DNA of 64,000 bases from contig CACOPD010000005.1 of the NCBI GenBank assembly GCA_902628835.1, forward strand, positions 23,761-87,760, written 5' to 3'. Below are positions 28,855-36,961 of the stretch, one piece after another. Below the pieces are notes generated by a model. That model was not told where the DNA came from. It searched no databases and was given only the letters and a program-made list of their open reading frames with translations. How positions within the stretch are numbered: position 1 is the first letter of the stretch; each line of letters opens with the position of its first letter. Both the position numbers and the translations under genes were made by a program. Source of the stretch: an uncultured Alphaproteobacteria bacterium (lineage in GTDB: Bacteria > Pseudomonadota > Alphaproteobacteria > HIMB59 > GCA-002718135).

Positions 28855-28923
28855 GTGGAGATAAGTGAAAACCTGTGAGGTTAAGATGCGCCTTTACCCT
28901 TTAAAAAGATTGCTTATCTCCAC
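28855..28923 (-). promoter_or_regulatory. Structured 5' leader element of the DUF4856 gene
   Basis: An 11-bp perfect outer stem (GTGGAGATAAG at 28855-28865 and CTTATCTCCAC at 28913-28923) encloses 47 bases that hold a second perfect hairpin (AACCT-GTG-AGGTT at 28870-28882) and an unpaired GC-rich patch (GATGCGCC). It is clearly richer in G+C than its surroundings. It ends 40 bases before the start codon, leaving room for the AAGGA ribosome site. I do not recognise it as a known riboswitch class. Confidence 0.6.
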
Positions 28924-29019
28924 GTCCTATTACTAAGGATCTAAAATGCTTTTATATTAATTAAAAATCGTTTTTTTTTTATTTAAAAAATGATGTTATT
29001 TTAGGAAAAAATAAGCTTT

Positions 29020-29036
29020 TTTAGAGTTATTCTAAT
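29020..29036. promoter_or_regulatory. Irr/ICE-like dyad 1
   Basis: TTTAGAG-TTA-TTCTAAT, close to the alphaproteobacterial Irr box (ICE) TTTAGAA-N3-TTCTAAA, with one arm mismatch. The flanks also match dyad 2 for about 30 bases, so the two are a direct repeat. It lies about 200 bases upstream of the DUF4856 start. Confidence 0.5.
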
Positions 29037-29201
29037 TTAAAGAAAATTTTAGTAGGTGGTTAATAATCGTAATATTAAATGTGAGTTATAATGTTAAAAA
29101 AACTAACCACCATGGAACGGAAGTAAACTTCTACATAGATAAAAATGAACTTTTTTGTAAAAAAAAATTATTTCTACAGCAAGAAACATTAATTAGGGTA
29201 T

Positions 29202-29218
29202 TTTAGAACTATTCTAAT
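29202..29218. promoter_or_regulatory. Irr/ICE-like dyad 2
   Basis: TTTAGAA-CTA-TTCTAAT matches the Irr box consensus TTTAGAA-N3-TTCTAAA at all but the last position and forms a perfect 6-bp dyad (TTAGAA/TTCTAA). It is 182 bases from dyad 1, just past the hupE stop codon. Irr acts on iron and heme genes, in agreement with the iron-uptake genes here. Confidence 0.55.
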
Positions 29219-29228
29219 TAAAAGAAAT

Positions 29229-29816
29229 TTAAATAATCAAATAGAATCCAAAAACAGCACAGCATAGTCCGAGAATTCTTAAAACTGCATTTAAAAAATA
29301 ATTTTTAATCAACACCAATCCAATACCTACTCCAAATAAGTGTAGAACTGCTGTACCTGATGAAAAACCTAGAGCAAACAATATTGGATTAGCAGCCCAA
29401 GGCATTTCAATACCGTGAGCTAATCCATGAAAGGAACCAAAAAATATAACTGCTATCATTATTATAATTGTTGGTAATTTTTTTTCTATCGCAACCGATA
29501 AGCCTAAAAAAATTACTGAAAAGATTATTCCCCACTCAATAATATTAGACAGAGTAATGGCTAGTATTTCTATAAATAAACCTGCCGCTCCGCCTAAAAT
29601 CATAAATAGAACAAACAAGGAGGGAACTGTCCATATGGCTCTTCCACCAATTTGTGAACTGACAACTCCAACACATACCATTGCTAAAAAATGATCTAAA
29701 CCTAAAACAGGATGTGAGAGACCGTCATAGAAACCATTCATTCCTGTAAAGGTATGGGCGTAAAGAGGTTTAAAAATTAAAAGTGTGCTTATTAAAAAAA
29801 TAATTCTGAGAAACAT
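29229..29816 (-). CDS. HupE/UreJ-family metal transporter
   Basis: A 195-residue membrane protein with a signal-like N-terminus and about six segments. The family signature is visible near residues 34-43: the His-Pro, Gly and Asp-His of LSHPVLGLDHF. Later histidines in GSFHGLAHGIEMP complete the metal site. HupE/UreJ proteins are thought to move nickel or cobalt, but no hydrogenase or urease is in the window, so another metal is possible. It follows an uncharacterised membrane-anchored protein by 7 bases and is likely its partner. Confidence 0.87.
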   Translation of the reverse strand: MFLRIIFLISTLLIFKPLYAHTFTGMNGFYDGLSHPVLGLDHFLAMVCVGVVSSQIGGRAIWTVPSLFVLFMILGGAAGLFIEILAITLSNIIEWGIIFSVIFLGLSVAIEKKLPTIIIMIAVIFFGSFHGLAHGIEMPWAANPILFALGFSSGTAVLHLFGVGIGLVLIKNYFLNAVLRILGLCCAVFGFYLII

Positions 29817-29823
29817 AATAAAA

Positions 29824-30498
29824 TTATGTTTTCCTTCTAAAAAATATTATTTTTATTAAAAAATAAATAATTGTTATTAAAACTAAAAGAGCAATATGAG
29901 GAATATAGGCACGAATATCAAATTTTTGCCAGTGCACGATATCCATGAATGGGCCAATATAAAGAATAATAGGTGTCCAAGTTAATATTTGTTCCCATAA
30001 ATTAGATCCAAAAAATTCTGCCTCACCAACTGCTAGTGAATAATGTCCTGTGTTATCGTCATTAAATACTTTTATATAATAGGTGCCAGCTTCAATCATA
30101 AAACTTGTTTTAAATTCTTGGTTTCTTTCGGTTCCTATTTCAGGGCCTTTCCAATACCAATCTCTTGCATAGGGCTCGTACCATGCATTCCAATCAAAAT
30201 CCTTACCTTGTGCGCTATAAATGACTTCTTTATTTTCATTTAAAACTTCAAGGGATAACCATTTATAAGTATCATTTACTTTTGGACTTAAGATACCTGT
30301 GTAAAATAAAAAATCACTATCACTTTCTATTTTATAATAATGTGGCTCTCCTTCTAACTTAGAATAATAAGCTTTTGAAATTTCTGGGTATACTACTTTA
30401 TGTGGGTTATCAAAAGATGGTGAATAATTTATTAATTTAGGTTGATGGGCAAAAATTGATAAAGGATAAAATACTAAAAGAAAAATTAATATTTTCAT
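29824..30498 (-). CDS. Exported, membrane-anchored protein of unknown function, HupE partner
   Basis: A 224-residue protein with an N-terminal signal (KILIFLLVFYPLSIFA) followed by HQPKLINYSP, a periplasmic beta-rich domain with many Trp and Tyr residues (WNAWYEPYARDWYWKGP near residues 104-120), and a C-terminal anchor at about 199-218. The middle part, with a segment such as TYYIKVFNDDNTGHYSLAVGE, resembles pre-peptidase-type beta domains. It ends 7 bases before hupE and should share its transcript. I do not recognise a named family. Confidence 0.7.
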   Translation of the reverse strand: MKILIFLLVFYPLSIFAHQPKLINYSPSFDNPHKVVYPEISKAYYSKLEGEPHYYKIESDSDFLFYTGILSPKVNDTYKWLSLEVLNENKEVIYSAQGKDFDWNAWYEPYARDWYWKGPEIGTERNQEFKTSFMIEAGTYYIKVFNDDNTGHYSLAVGEAEFFGSNLWEQILTWTPIILYIGPFMDIVHWQKFDIRAYIPHIALLVLITIIYFLIKIIFFRRKT

Positions 30499-30541
30499 AA
30501 TTACTTATAAAAATTAAAATTATACTTTTCAACAATTGTAA

Positions 30542-30574
30542 AGTTTGGGGCCACTTTGGGCCCCTATCCAAACT
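30542..30574 (-). terminator. GC-rich hairpin after hsp20
   Basis: An inner GGGGCC/GGCCCC stem with a 6-base loop and an outer AGTTT/AAACT stem with a bulge. It starts at the hsp20 stop codon on the minus strand and is followed by TTTAC. The G+C block is exceptional for this window. The weak T-run leaves the exact mode of termination open. Confidence 0.6.
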
Positions 30575-31010
30575 ACTTTATTGAGATTAATCTAGCTTTT
30601 TTTTCTTCTGGAATAATTCTCTCCAAATCAATCGCTAAAAGTCCATTTTTCAATTCAGCGTCTTTAACTTTAATATCTTCTGAAATTGTGAACGATCTTT
30701 CAAATTGTCTTGTTGAGATTCCTTTATGGATTACACCATTACCATTTTCATTAACCACTTTTTCTTTAGGTTTATTTCTAACAGTTAGGTTGTTTTCTTT
30801 TAATTCAATCTCAATATCTTCTTTACTATATCCAGCAAGAGCAACTTCAATTTTATAGTTATGCTCATCGACTCTATGAATATTGTAAGGTGGATAATTT
30901 GTATTGTATCGTTCCGTAGACTCCAACATTCTATCAAATTCATCAAAAATTGAGTCAAATCCAACAGAGAATGGTCTTAGAGAATTCCAAACGGATAGGT
31001 TTCTAGTCAT
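30573..31010 (-). CDS. Small heat shock protein (Hsp20/IbpA type)
   Basis: A 145-residue alpha-crystallin chaperone that holds unfolding proteins for DnaK/DnaJ. The N-terminus reads TRNLSVWNSLRPFSVGFD, as in IbpA. The alpha-crystallin core spans about residues 35-130, and the LKNGLLAIDLER motif is the conserved end of the domain; IPEEKK follows. I use the ATG at 31010, with AAAGGAG upstream, rather than the longer frame from 31052, since the extra 14 codons cross the leader hairpin. Expression is likely heat controlled at two levels: a sigma32-like promoter and a ROSE-like hairpin. Confidence 0.92.
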   Translation of the reverse strand: MTRNLSVWNSLRPFSVGFDSIFDEFDRMLESTERYNTNYPPYNIHRVDEHNYKIEVALAGYSKEDIEIELKENNLTVRNKPKEKVVNENGNGVIHKGISTRQFERSFTISEDIKVKDAELKNGLLAIDLERIIPEEKKARLISIK

Positions 31011-31013
31011 AAT

Positions 31014-31034
31014 AACTCCTTTATTAAGCAAGTT
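31014..31034 (-). promoter_or_regulatory. ROSE-like RNA thermometer in the hsp20 leader
   Basis: In the mRNA, AACUUGCUU pairs with AAGGAGUU around an AAUA loop. The ribosome-binding AGGAG is fully paired, opposite the UUGCU sequence that defines ROSE elements, with one bulged G exactly as in that family. The stem ends 3 bases before the start codon. Melting by heat would expose the ribosome site. ROSE thermometers of alphaproteobacterial small heat shock genes are known; this example is read from sequence only. Confidence 0.75.
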
Positions 31035-31070
31035 TATTTTGTCCGCACCCACAATGGCATACAGACATTT

Positions 31071-31101
31071 ATTATGTGGGTATGATTGTGATTAATTCAA
31101 G
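31071..31101 (-). promoter_or_regulatory. Sigma32-like promoter of hsp20
   Basis: On the minus strand CTTGAAT (31101-31095) is followed after 14 bases by CCCACATAAT (31080-31071), close to the heat shock consensus CTTGAAA-N(11-16)-CCCCATnT. The start of transcription would fall near 31065, giving a leader of about 55 bases that contains the ROSE-like hairpin. The -35 box lies just past the stop codon of the upstream O-methyltransferase gene. Confidence 0.7.
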
Positions 31102-31107
31102 TCTTTG

Positions 31108-31764
31108 TTATTTTTTTCTTATAAACGATAATCCATCAGATAATGGCAAAAGAGAGAATTCCACTCTTGTGTCATTTTGTATTTTTAAATTTAAGTCACG
31201 GATAGTTTTTGTTTGAGAGTCTTGTTTAGTTTCGTCAGCAACATCACCGTGCCAAAGCATATTATCAATAATTATTATTCCATTAGAAACTAATAGGTTT
31301 AGTGATAGTTCGTAATAATTTGGATAATTATTTTTATCAGCATCTATAAAAATTAAATCATAACTCTGTTGACGGTCTATCATGCTTTGCATTACCTCAA
31401 CACCATCTCCAATAATCGATTCAATTTTTGAGCTCATATTATCTAATTCCCAATATTTTTTTGCTAAGGGTAAAAATTCATCTGAATTATCAACAGTTAC
31501 AATTTTTCCTGTTTCTGGTAAACCTCTAGCCAAAAACAAAGAACTCATCCCTGTAAACCTTCCAATCTCTAAACAGTTATTAGCATTAGAAATTTTAGTT
31601 ATCATTTCTAAAAACTGACCTTGTTCTTTTGCAATCTGCATTTGGGAAACACTACCAAGTTTTAAAGTTTCATTTTCTAGTTCAGTAATTATTTTATCTT
31701 CTCGGTAACCTACGCTTTGTAAATATTGCACAAGTGATTCATTAATTTCAGTTTGGGTGCTCAT
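31108..31764 (-). CDS. Class I O-methyltransferase (catechol/caffeoyl-CoA type)
   Basis: A 218-residue SAM-dependent O-methyltransferase. Motif I is LEIGRFTGMSS near residues 61-71, and the metal-binding FIDADKNNY lies near 138-146. Family 3 enzymes of this type methylate catechol-like hydroxyls with Mg2+. It begins at the last base of deoA, so it is the tail of the nucleoside operon, though no functional link is obvious. The physiological substrate is unknown. Confidence 0.87.
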   Translation of the reverse strand: MSTQTEINESLVQYLQSVGYREDKIITELENETLKLGSVSQMQIAKEQGQFLEMITKISNANNCLEIGRFTGMSSLFLARGLPETGKIVTVDNSDEFLPLAKKYWELDNMSSKIESIIGDGVEVMQSMIDRQQSYDLIFIDADKNNYPNYYELSLNLLVSNGIIIIDNMLWHGDVADETKQDSQTKTIRDLNLKIQNDTRVEFSLLPLSDGLSFIRKK

Positions 31765-33074
31765 TAATTTATGGTTTCAAATATTTCAGATAGTTTCTGA
31801 GTTTTTTTATCTGAAATAATGAAACAACCTTTTATTTTATCTATTAAATTATCATCTATATTTTTACTTGAGTATAAACTTAACAGAGCTGTTGAAGAAT
31901 TTACTTCATCGCCTATATTGAGAACATTATCGTATCCAACTCCATAATCTATTTTATCTGTAACCTGTTTTCTTCCTCCTCCAAGTTCAATAAGTATAAG
32001 GCCTAATTCTCTGGTATGAATTTTTTCTATCCAACCTTCCTTATTACAAAATACATCTTTTCGAACAGAGGTATTTATTAAATCTTTTTCAAAAGATGAT
32101 AAAATATTTCTTGGTCCACCCAAGGCTGCAACCATCATTTCAAATTTTTCTGCAGCTAGTCCATTATTAATAACCGTATTAATTTTATTATATGCTTCTT
32201 CTTTAGAAATTTTATAAATGTTTACTAATAGCGAAGATATTAATTCATTGGTGATCTTCTCTAATCTGTGATCTTTAAAATCATTTTTAATATATTTTAT
32301 GCATTCTAATATCTCTAGCGTATGACCAGCACTTTTACCTAAGACCTGATTCATATCTGTTAATATAGCTTCGCAATGTAAACCAGCTCCTTTAGCGACC
32401 CTTACTAAGGAGTTGGATAAATCTCTTGCTATATCAATAGTACTATTAAAAGATCCATTACCAACTTTTACATCTAGTACTAAAGATGAAAGACCGCTTG
32501 CAATTTTTTTTGAAAGAATTGATGATGTTATTAAAGGTAAAGATTCTACTGTACCTACAACATCCCTTATAGAATATAATTTTTTATCAGCTGGTGCTAA
32601 GTTAGAGGTTTGACCGATAATTGCACAACCAATATCTTTTACAACTTTTTTAAAAGTCTCTAAATCAGGTTTTGTATTGTATCCAGGTATTGAATCAAAT
32701 TTATCTAGTGTGCCACCTGTATGACCCAAACCTCTACCAGAAATCATTGGCACATAAAGTCCACAAGCTGCAAGTATTGGTGCTAAAATAATGCTCGTCT
32801 TATCTCCAACACCACCAGTTGAGTGCTTATCACACACCAACTCATTATCTACTATCTCAGACCAGTTGAGTGTATCGCCTGATTTTGTCATCGCCTCAGT
32901 TAAACAAACAGTTTCCTCAGGTGTCATTCCATTTGCAAATATTGCCATGCTCATTGCTGCAATTTGTGCGTCTGAAAAAGATCCATTTGTTAAACCGTCT
33001 ACAAAAAAGTTGATATCTTCTTTTGACAGATCTTGGTTATCTCTTTTTTTTCTAATTATCTCTTGAGGTATCAT
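31764..33074 (-). CDS. deoA: Thymidine phosphorylase
   Basis: A 436-residue pyrimidine nucleoside phosphorylase. The family signature KHSTGGVGDKTS lies near residues 83-94, with the N-terminal helical domain (IIRKKRDNQDLS) and SGRGLGHTGGTLDK near 116-129. It splits thymidine (and probably deoxyuridine) with phosphate. It overlaps punA by 23 bases and is followed by the O-methyltransferase gene, in an operon with cdd. Length and motifs suit DeoA rather than Pdp only weakly, so substrate range may be wider. Confidence 0.9.
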   Translation of the reverse strand: MIPQEIIRKKRDNQDLSKEDINFFVDGLTNGSFSDAQIAAMSMAIFANGMTPEETVCLTEAMTKSGDTLNWSEIVDNELVCDKHSTGGVGDKTSIILAPILAACGLYVPMISGRGLGHTGGTLDKFDSIPGYNTKPDLETFKKVVKDIGCAIIGQTSNLAPADKKLYSIRDVVGTVESLPLITSSILSKKIASGLSSLVLDVKVGNGSFNSTIDIARDLSNSLVRVAKGAGLHCEAILTDMNQVLGKSAGHTLEILECIKYIKNDFKDHRLEKITNELISSLLVNIYKISKEEAYNKINTVINNGLAAEKFEMMVAALGGPRNILSSFEKDLINTSVRKDVFCNKEGWIEKIHTRELGLILIELGGGRKQVTDKIDYGVGYDNVLNIGDEVNSSTALLSLYSSKNIDDNLIDKIKGCFIISDKKTQKLSEIFETIN

Positions 33075-33882
33075 CGAATTGAACTTCTTGTATAAATTGT
33101 TTAATTAAATTTAAAACATTGTTCTCTGCTAAACTTGCATTCTCTAAAGTTTCTTGATGACTTAATTTTGTTTTATTCATACCAGCAGCTAAGTTGGTAA
33201 TTACACTGATACCAATAACAGGAAGTCCGCAATGATTAGCAACTAAAACTTCTGGTACCGTAGACATTCCAACAGCATTTCCACCTATCACTTTTAAAGC
33301 ATTGATTTCAGCAGGTGTTTCAAAATTTGGTCCTGAGTACATACAGTAAATACCTTCATAAATTTTTTGATCTATTTTTTTAGCGATTTGTATTATCTGA
33401 TCTCTATAAAACTTATGATACCCATCACTCATATCATGAAAGCGAGGGCCATACTCTTCTGCATTGGGTCCAATAAGTGGATTAAAACCGCTCCAATTTA
33501 TATGATCTTTAATAGCCATTAAACTACCTGCAGGCATAGCTTCATCTAAACTACCTGCTGCATTTGTAACTATTAATAACTTACATCCAATGTCCTTTAA
33601 AACTCTTATAGGTAAAGCTAAGCTTTGAGGATTGTGGCCCTCATAAATATGTGATCTTCCATACATGCAAACAACATTTAAATTATTTATTTTTCCTAAA
33701 ACTAATTTACCAGCATGACCTTTTACAGTTGGCTGCGGAAAATCAGATAACTGTTCATATGAGATTGATTCTCTAACATCTTTTTCTTCAAAAAAATTTG
33801 TTAGTCCACTTCCTAAAATTACAGCAATATCAGGTGAAGTATTATTTGTTATTTCTAAAAATTTTTTTGCTGAGGGTAACAT
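33052..33882 (-). CDS. punA: Purine nucleoside phosphorylase, trimeric (inosine/guanosine) type
   Basis: A 276-residue PNP of the trimeric class. Motifs include VILGSGLTNFFE near residues 20-31, GHAGKLVLG, the phosphate-binding YGRSHIYEGH near 83-92, GPNFETPAEI near 189-198 and VITNLAAGM near 234 with the base-recognising Asn. It splits inosine or guanosine with phosphate. The start overlaps the cdd stop by one base and the 3' end overlaps deoA by 23 bases, a tightly coupled salvage operon. Confidence 0.92.
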   Translation of the reverse strand: MLPSAKKFLEITNNTSPDIAVILGSGLTNFFEEKDVRESISYEQLSDFPQPTVKGHAGKLVLGKINNLNVVCMYGRSHIYEGHNPQSLALPIRVLKDIGCKLLIVTNAAGSLDEAMPAGSLMAIKDHINWSGFNPLIGPNAEEYGPRFHDMSDGYHKFYRDQIIQIAKKIDQKIYEGIYCMYSGPNFETPAEINALKVIGGNAVGMSTVPEVLVANHCGLPVIGISVITNLAAGMNKTKLSHQETLENASLAENNVLNLIKQFIQEVQFDDTSRDN

Positions 33883-34298
33883 TAAAGATTCTCTGGGCCA
33901 AAAGAGTCTGGAAGTAATTCTTCGAGCGTAGATGTTTTCATATGACCATTTTCGTTACACATATGAATTTTAGTATCTAAAGCAGCAAATTCTCTTAACC
34001 TTTGTCTACAACCGCCACAAGGTGAGCATAATAATTCACCTGAACCTATAACCACAACTTCTAAAATTTGTTTGTTTCCATTAGATATCATATTTCCAAT
34101 TGCTGTTGCTTCGGCACACTGGGATTGGGGATAGGCTGCATTTTCAACATTACAACCAGTAATAATTTTATTATCCTCTGTTAAAAAAGCTGCTCCTACT
34201 TTAAAATGTGAATAAGGCACATGAGCTTGCTCTCTAACTTTTTTTGCAGCCTTAAATAAAGTATCAAAATTTTCTGAAACCATATTCTTGTTTAACAT
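33882..34298 (-). CDS. cdd: Cytidine deaminase
   Basis: A 138-residue tetrameric-type cytidine deaminase. Zinc ligands are in QCAEATA and SPCGGCRQ, with the catalytic Glu in the first; the substrate-binding GCNVENAAYP lies near residues 47-56. It turns cytidine and deoxycytidine into uridine forms that feed phosphorolysis and, through uracil, Upp. First gene of the cdd-punA-deoA run. Confidence 0.93.
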   Translation of the reverse strand: MLNKNMVSENFDTLFKAAKKVREQAHVPYSHFKVGAAFLTEDNKIITGCNVENAAYPQSQCAEATAIGNMISNGNKQILEVVVIGSGELLCSPCGGCRQRLREFAALDTKIHMCNENGHMKTSTLEELLPDSFGPENL

Positions 34299-34324
34299 GA
34301 AATTACTAAAAAAATTATTTATTT

Positions 34325-35476
34325 CTAAATCTTAAACAATTCTTGAGACAAATCAGGAAGTGCGTCTCCCCAAAAAACTTCTTTACGTAAAAATTCTGGA
34401 TCTTGGTTAAAACAAACAGACATTGCAGAGTTGTAGATAGCTCTGGAGTCAATTGTTGAGTTTAGATCTCTTCCTTCAAATAATTCTTTCTTTTTAAGCC
34501 CAGGCCAATCTGTATAAACTTGAGATTTTTTTAACAAGCCTCCAGCCATTAGTATTGCACTTCCATATCCGTGTTCAGTGCCATAGCCTCCATTTTGTTT
34601 AATAGTTCGTCCAAATTCTGTTAAAGTTAAAATTAGTGTATTATCAAAAGCTTGACCAAGATTTTCGTGTAAAATAGTAACAATCTTATTTACTTCTTCT
34701 AGTTCATCGGCATGCGCACCATCAACACCTCCTTGGGCAGTATGAGTGTCAAAACCATCTAAATCAAATACAGCAACTCGAGGACCACTTTGATCTTTTA
34801 ATTGTTTGGCGGCTTCAAGGGCAAGTTTTTTTCTATCATCTGAGTCAGTAGCTATTTGCATGGATAATGGTCTTTGTCTAATTGTATCGAGTGTAGATTT
34901 AATTAGTTCATTATGTTCACCTTTAAATTCATTATAAATTTGGTCTATTAAATTTTTTTCAACAAAATCTGGTGATGGAAAAAAATTATTATTCTGTGGC
35001 ACGCCTCTTAGTAAAAGTGGCATTGGTAAAGATATTGCCAAACCTTTTCCTGTAATATTTGATGCTAGTAAACCTCTACCAAGCCATCCTGTTTTTTCTT
35101 TGTATGGAATATGAGCTCCGGTTTCCATTAAATTTTGTCCATCAAAATGAGATCTTCCTGTGTAGGGAATATTTGTTGCATGTACAAATGCTGCCTGATT
35201 TTTCTTCCAAAGTTTATGAAAAATTTCTAATTTAGGATGAAGGCCAAAGTCACTATTCAAATTAAGAACATCTTCTAAAATGAGTTTTTTTCTTAATTTT
35301 TTGAGACGTTTATCTCCAATAACAGGAACAGCTGTTAAACCATCCATTCCCCCTCTAAGTGATATTATGATTAGATTTTTTTTCTGCATTGATGCAAAAC
35401 TTATTTTTGGAAAATATCCTGAAAGAAACAATGTTGTTGATCCTCCAATTAAAAAATTCCTTCTTGTACAATTCAT
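34325..35476 (-). CDS. DUF1501 (sulfatase-like) Tat-exported protein
   Basis: A 383-residue DUF1501 protein of the alkaline phosphatase-like fold. The N-terminus has CTRRNFLIGGS, a twin-arginine signal, then NLIIISLRGGMDGL, the family opening. FDLDGFDTHTAQGG near residues 238-251 and LTEFGRTIKQNGGYGTEHGY near 285-304 hold the conserved polar residues. It nearly always occurs with a DUF1800 gene, as here (4-base overlap). The pair's function is unknown; roles in envelope or polymer handling have been proposed. Confidence 0.9.
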   Translation of the reverse strand: MNCTRRNFLIGGSTTLFLSGYFPKISFASMQKKNLIIISLRGGMDGLTAVPVIGDKRLKKLRKKLILEDVLNLNSDFGLHPKLEIFHKLWKKNQAAFVHATNIPYTGRSHFDGQNLMETGAHIPYKEKTGWLGRGLLASNITGKGLAISLPMPLLLRGVPQNNNFFPSPDFVEKNLIDQIYNEFKGEHNELIKSTLDTIRQRPLSMQIATDSDDRKKLALEAAKQLKDQSGPRVAVFDLDGFDTHTAQGGVDGAHADELEEVNKIVTILHENLGQAFDNTLILTLTEFGRTIKQNGGYGTEHGYGSAILMAGGLLKKSQVYTDWPGLKKKELFEGRDLNSTIDSRAIYNSAMSVCFNQDPEFLRKEVFWGDALPDLSQELFKI

Positions 35477-36909
35477 ACTTTTAATACTCCTGGCAAATTA
35501 CAAATAACACCGTACTTTCGCCCTAAATCGTAATCTAATGTACCAAATCTATATTGTTCAATTAGAGATGCCATATTTTCAAAATCTTCAAAATTATTTT
35601 TAAGACAAGCTAAAATAAAATCATGCGATCTGTTTCCAGATTTAATAAGTATTGGAAGCTCTACTGAAGCAAACCACAACCTTCTCAATAACAATTCTGG
35701 TGATACCCAATCTACCTCAAAATCACTCCAGCCATTAGGTTGTTTAGCACGATATGGTGAGTGCCCAATTTCTCTAAGTATCCATGACAATTGTCTTTGT
35801 TTTCTATTTGGCTTTGATTTAAAAGTATAATTCATTTTATCTGAAGAAAGAGGAATGTTTAAATCAAACATCCTGGATAATTGCATTAACCATATTTCTG
35901 GTGGATGAAATTTATGAGTATTCTCATTGTATTTATAAGCTTGTCTGATAACTGCTTTGTGGATTTCAATTAATTTACCATTGGATTTATTCCAGGCCTC
36001 TATTACTGGTTTTATCATTTCTTCGGTTGGTTCATCTGTAATAAAATGCCTACATAGTTTTGTTGAAACAAATTTTATACAGATTGGATGTGTTGCCAAG
36101 TCATGAATAACTTTTGCAAGTTCTCTTTTAGCATCATTTTTATATTTGATTCCTAAAACTACCTTGTCTCCTTTTTGATGCATTTCTTGATCAAACCATA
36201 TGTCTCCCGTTTCTAGATTTTTTCTACTCCATTTATGTGCCCAACCTGTCATGATATATGCTAACTGAATAACATCCTCTTGGGTGTATCCAGCATTTGG
36301 AGATACTGTATGCAACTCTAATAATTCCCTTGCGTGATTCTCATTTATAGTTTCACCCCACTCCATTCCTTTTTTAGAATTAGGACCAAAAGATTCTGAA
36401 TTATCAAGGTGATGAATCATACACCATGAAGTCGTAACAGATTGAACCATCTCTTCAAAAGTTTTAACCATATTAGGTCTAATAATTTCACGTTGGTAGG
36501 GCCCAGTGCTAAACTCTGCTAAGAAATCTTTTTCACTAATAGCAAAATGGTTTCCCCAAAAAAGCCAAAAACGTTCAAATACAGGTTGTTTGGAATACTT
36601 AGTTTGATAATGACGAATAGCATGTTCATTTAATTCAAAATATCTTTCGCCAGTTTTTATTCTCAGTTCATCTTTTGCTTTTTTATAGGCATGCTTGTCA
36701 TTTTTAAATTTTTTTCTTAAGACTTCTCTATCGCCGTATACCCATTCTCCATATTTTTTTCTTAATTCTTTTTCTGTAGAAATTGTTCCAGGCCATAAAA
36801 GATCGGGTATGGTATCTAGTTGATTTAATGCCCAATTAAGAGGGTCTTTATCTTGTTTATCTTTTAATGATAAACCAAACGCTACTCGTCTATAAAATTT
36901 TAATGACAT
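35473..36909 (-). CDS. DUF1800 protein
   Basis: A 478-residue DUF1800 protein. The landmark block NENHARELLELHTVSPNAGY near residues 209-228 and DVIQLAYIMTGWA after it are the family core, and WLFWGNHFAIS lies near 132-142. No clear signal peptide is seen, unlike its DUF1501 partner, which is odd if the two act together in the periplasm; a start further upstream is not available. It overlaps the DUF1501 gene by 4 bases. Function unknown. Confidence 0.9.
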   Translation of the reverse strand: MSLKFYRRVAFGLSLKDKQDKDPLNWALNQLDTIPDLLWPGTISTEKELRKKYGEWVYGDREVLRKKFKNDKHAYKKAKDELRIKTGERYFELNEHAIRHYQTKYSKQPVFERFWLFWGNHFAISEKDFLAEFSTGPYQREIIRPNMVKTFEEMVQSVTTSWCMIHHLDNSESFGPNSKKGMEWGETINENHARELLELHTVSPNAGYTQEDVIQLAYIMTGWAHKWSRKNLETGDIWFDQEMHQKGDKVVLGIKYKNDAKRELAKVIHDLATHPICIKFVSTKLCRHFITDEPTEEMIKPVIEAWNKSNGKLIEIHKAVIRQAYKYNENTHKFHPPEIWLMQLSRMFDLNIPLSSDKMNYTFKSKPNRKQRQLSWILREIGHSPYRAKQPNGWSDFEVDWVSPELLLRRLWFASVELPILIKSGNRSHDFILACLKNNFEDFENMASLIEQYRFGTLDYDLGRKYGVICNLPGVLKV

Positions 36910-36961
36910 ATATAAAAAAAAATAGTTTACATATATTTATAATATTTAAAAATAAAATTTA

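Larger units (their letters stand above)
28815..29228. other. Regulatory intergenic region of 414 bases
   Basis: This is the only gene-free stretch over 300 bases. It contains a structured element at 28855-28923, two Irr/ICE-like dyads at 29020-29036 and 29202-29218, and between the dyads an 8-bp inverted repeat (29055-29062 with 29104-29111) and a small hairpin at 29120-29131. An 11-codon open frame at 29091-29126 has no ribosome site and is not called. No tRNA-like fold is seen. Confidence 0.7.

Noticed and set aside
28855..28923. tRNA-like or 4.5S-like RNA gene
   Set aside because: The outer stem is 11 bp rather than 7, there is no TpsiC-type GTTCGAATC, and the gene-leader position and spacing suit an mRNA element better.
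29091..29126. Eleven-codon frame (MLKKLTTMERK) between the ICE-like dyads
   Set aside because: No ribosome site, no similarity I can recognise, and part of it lies in an inverted repeat; short frames are expected by chance.
31047..31081. ACCCACA/TGTGGGT as a first hairpin of the ROSE leader
   Set aside because: The 5' arm in the mRNA sense coincides with the predicted -10 box, so it would not be transcribed; it is more likely part of the promoter.
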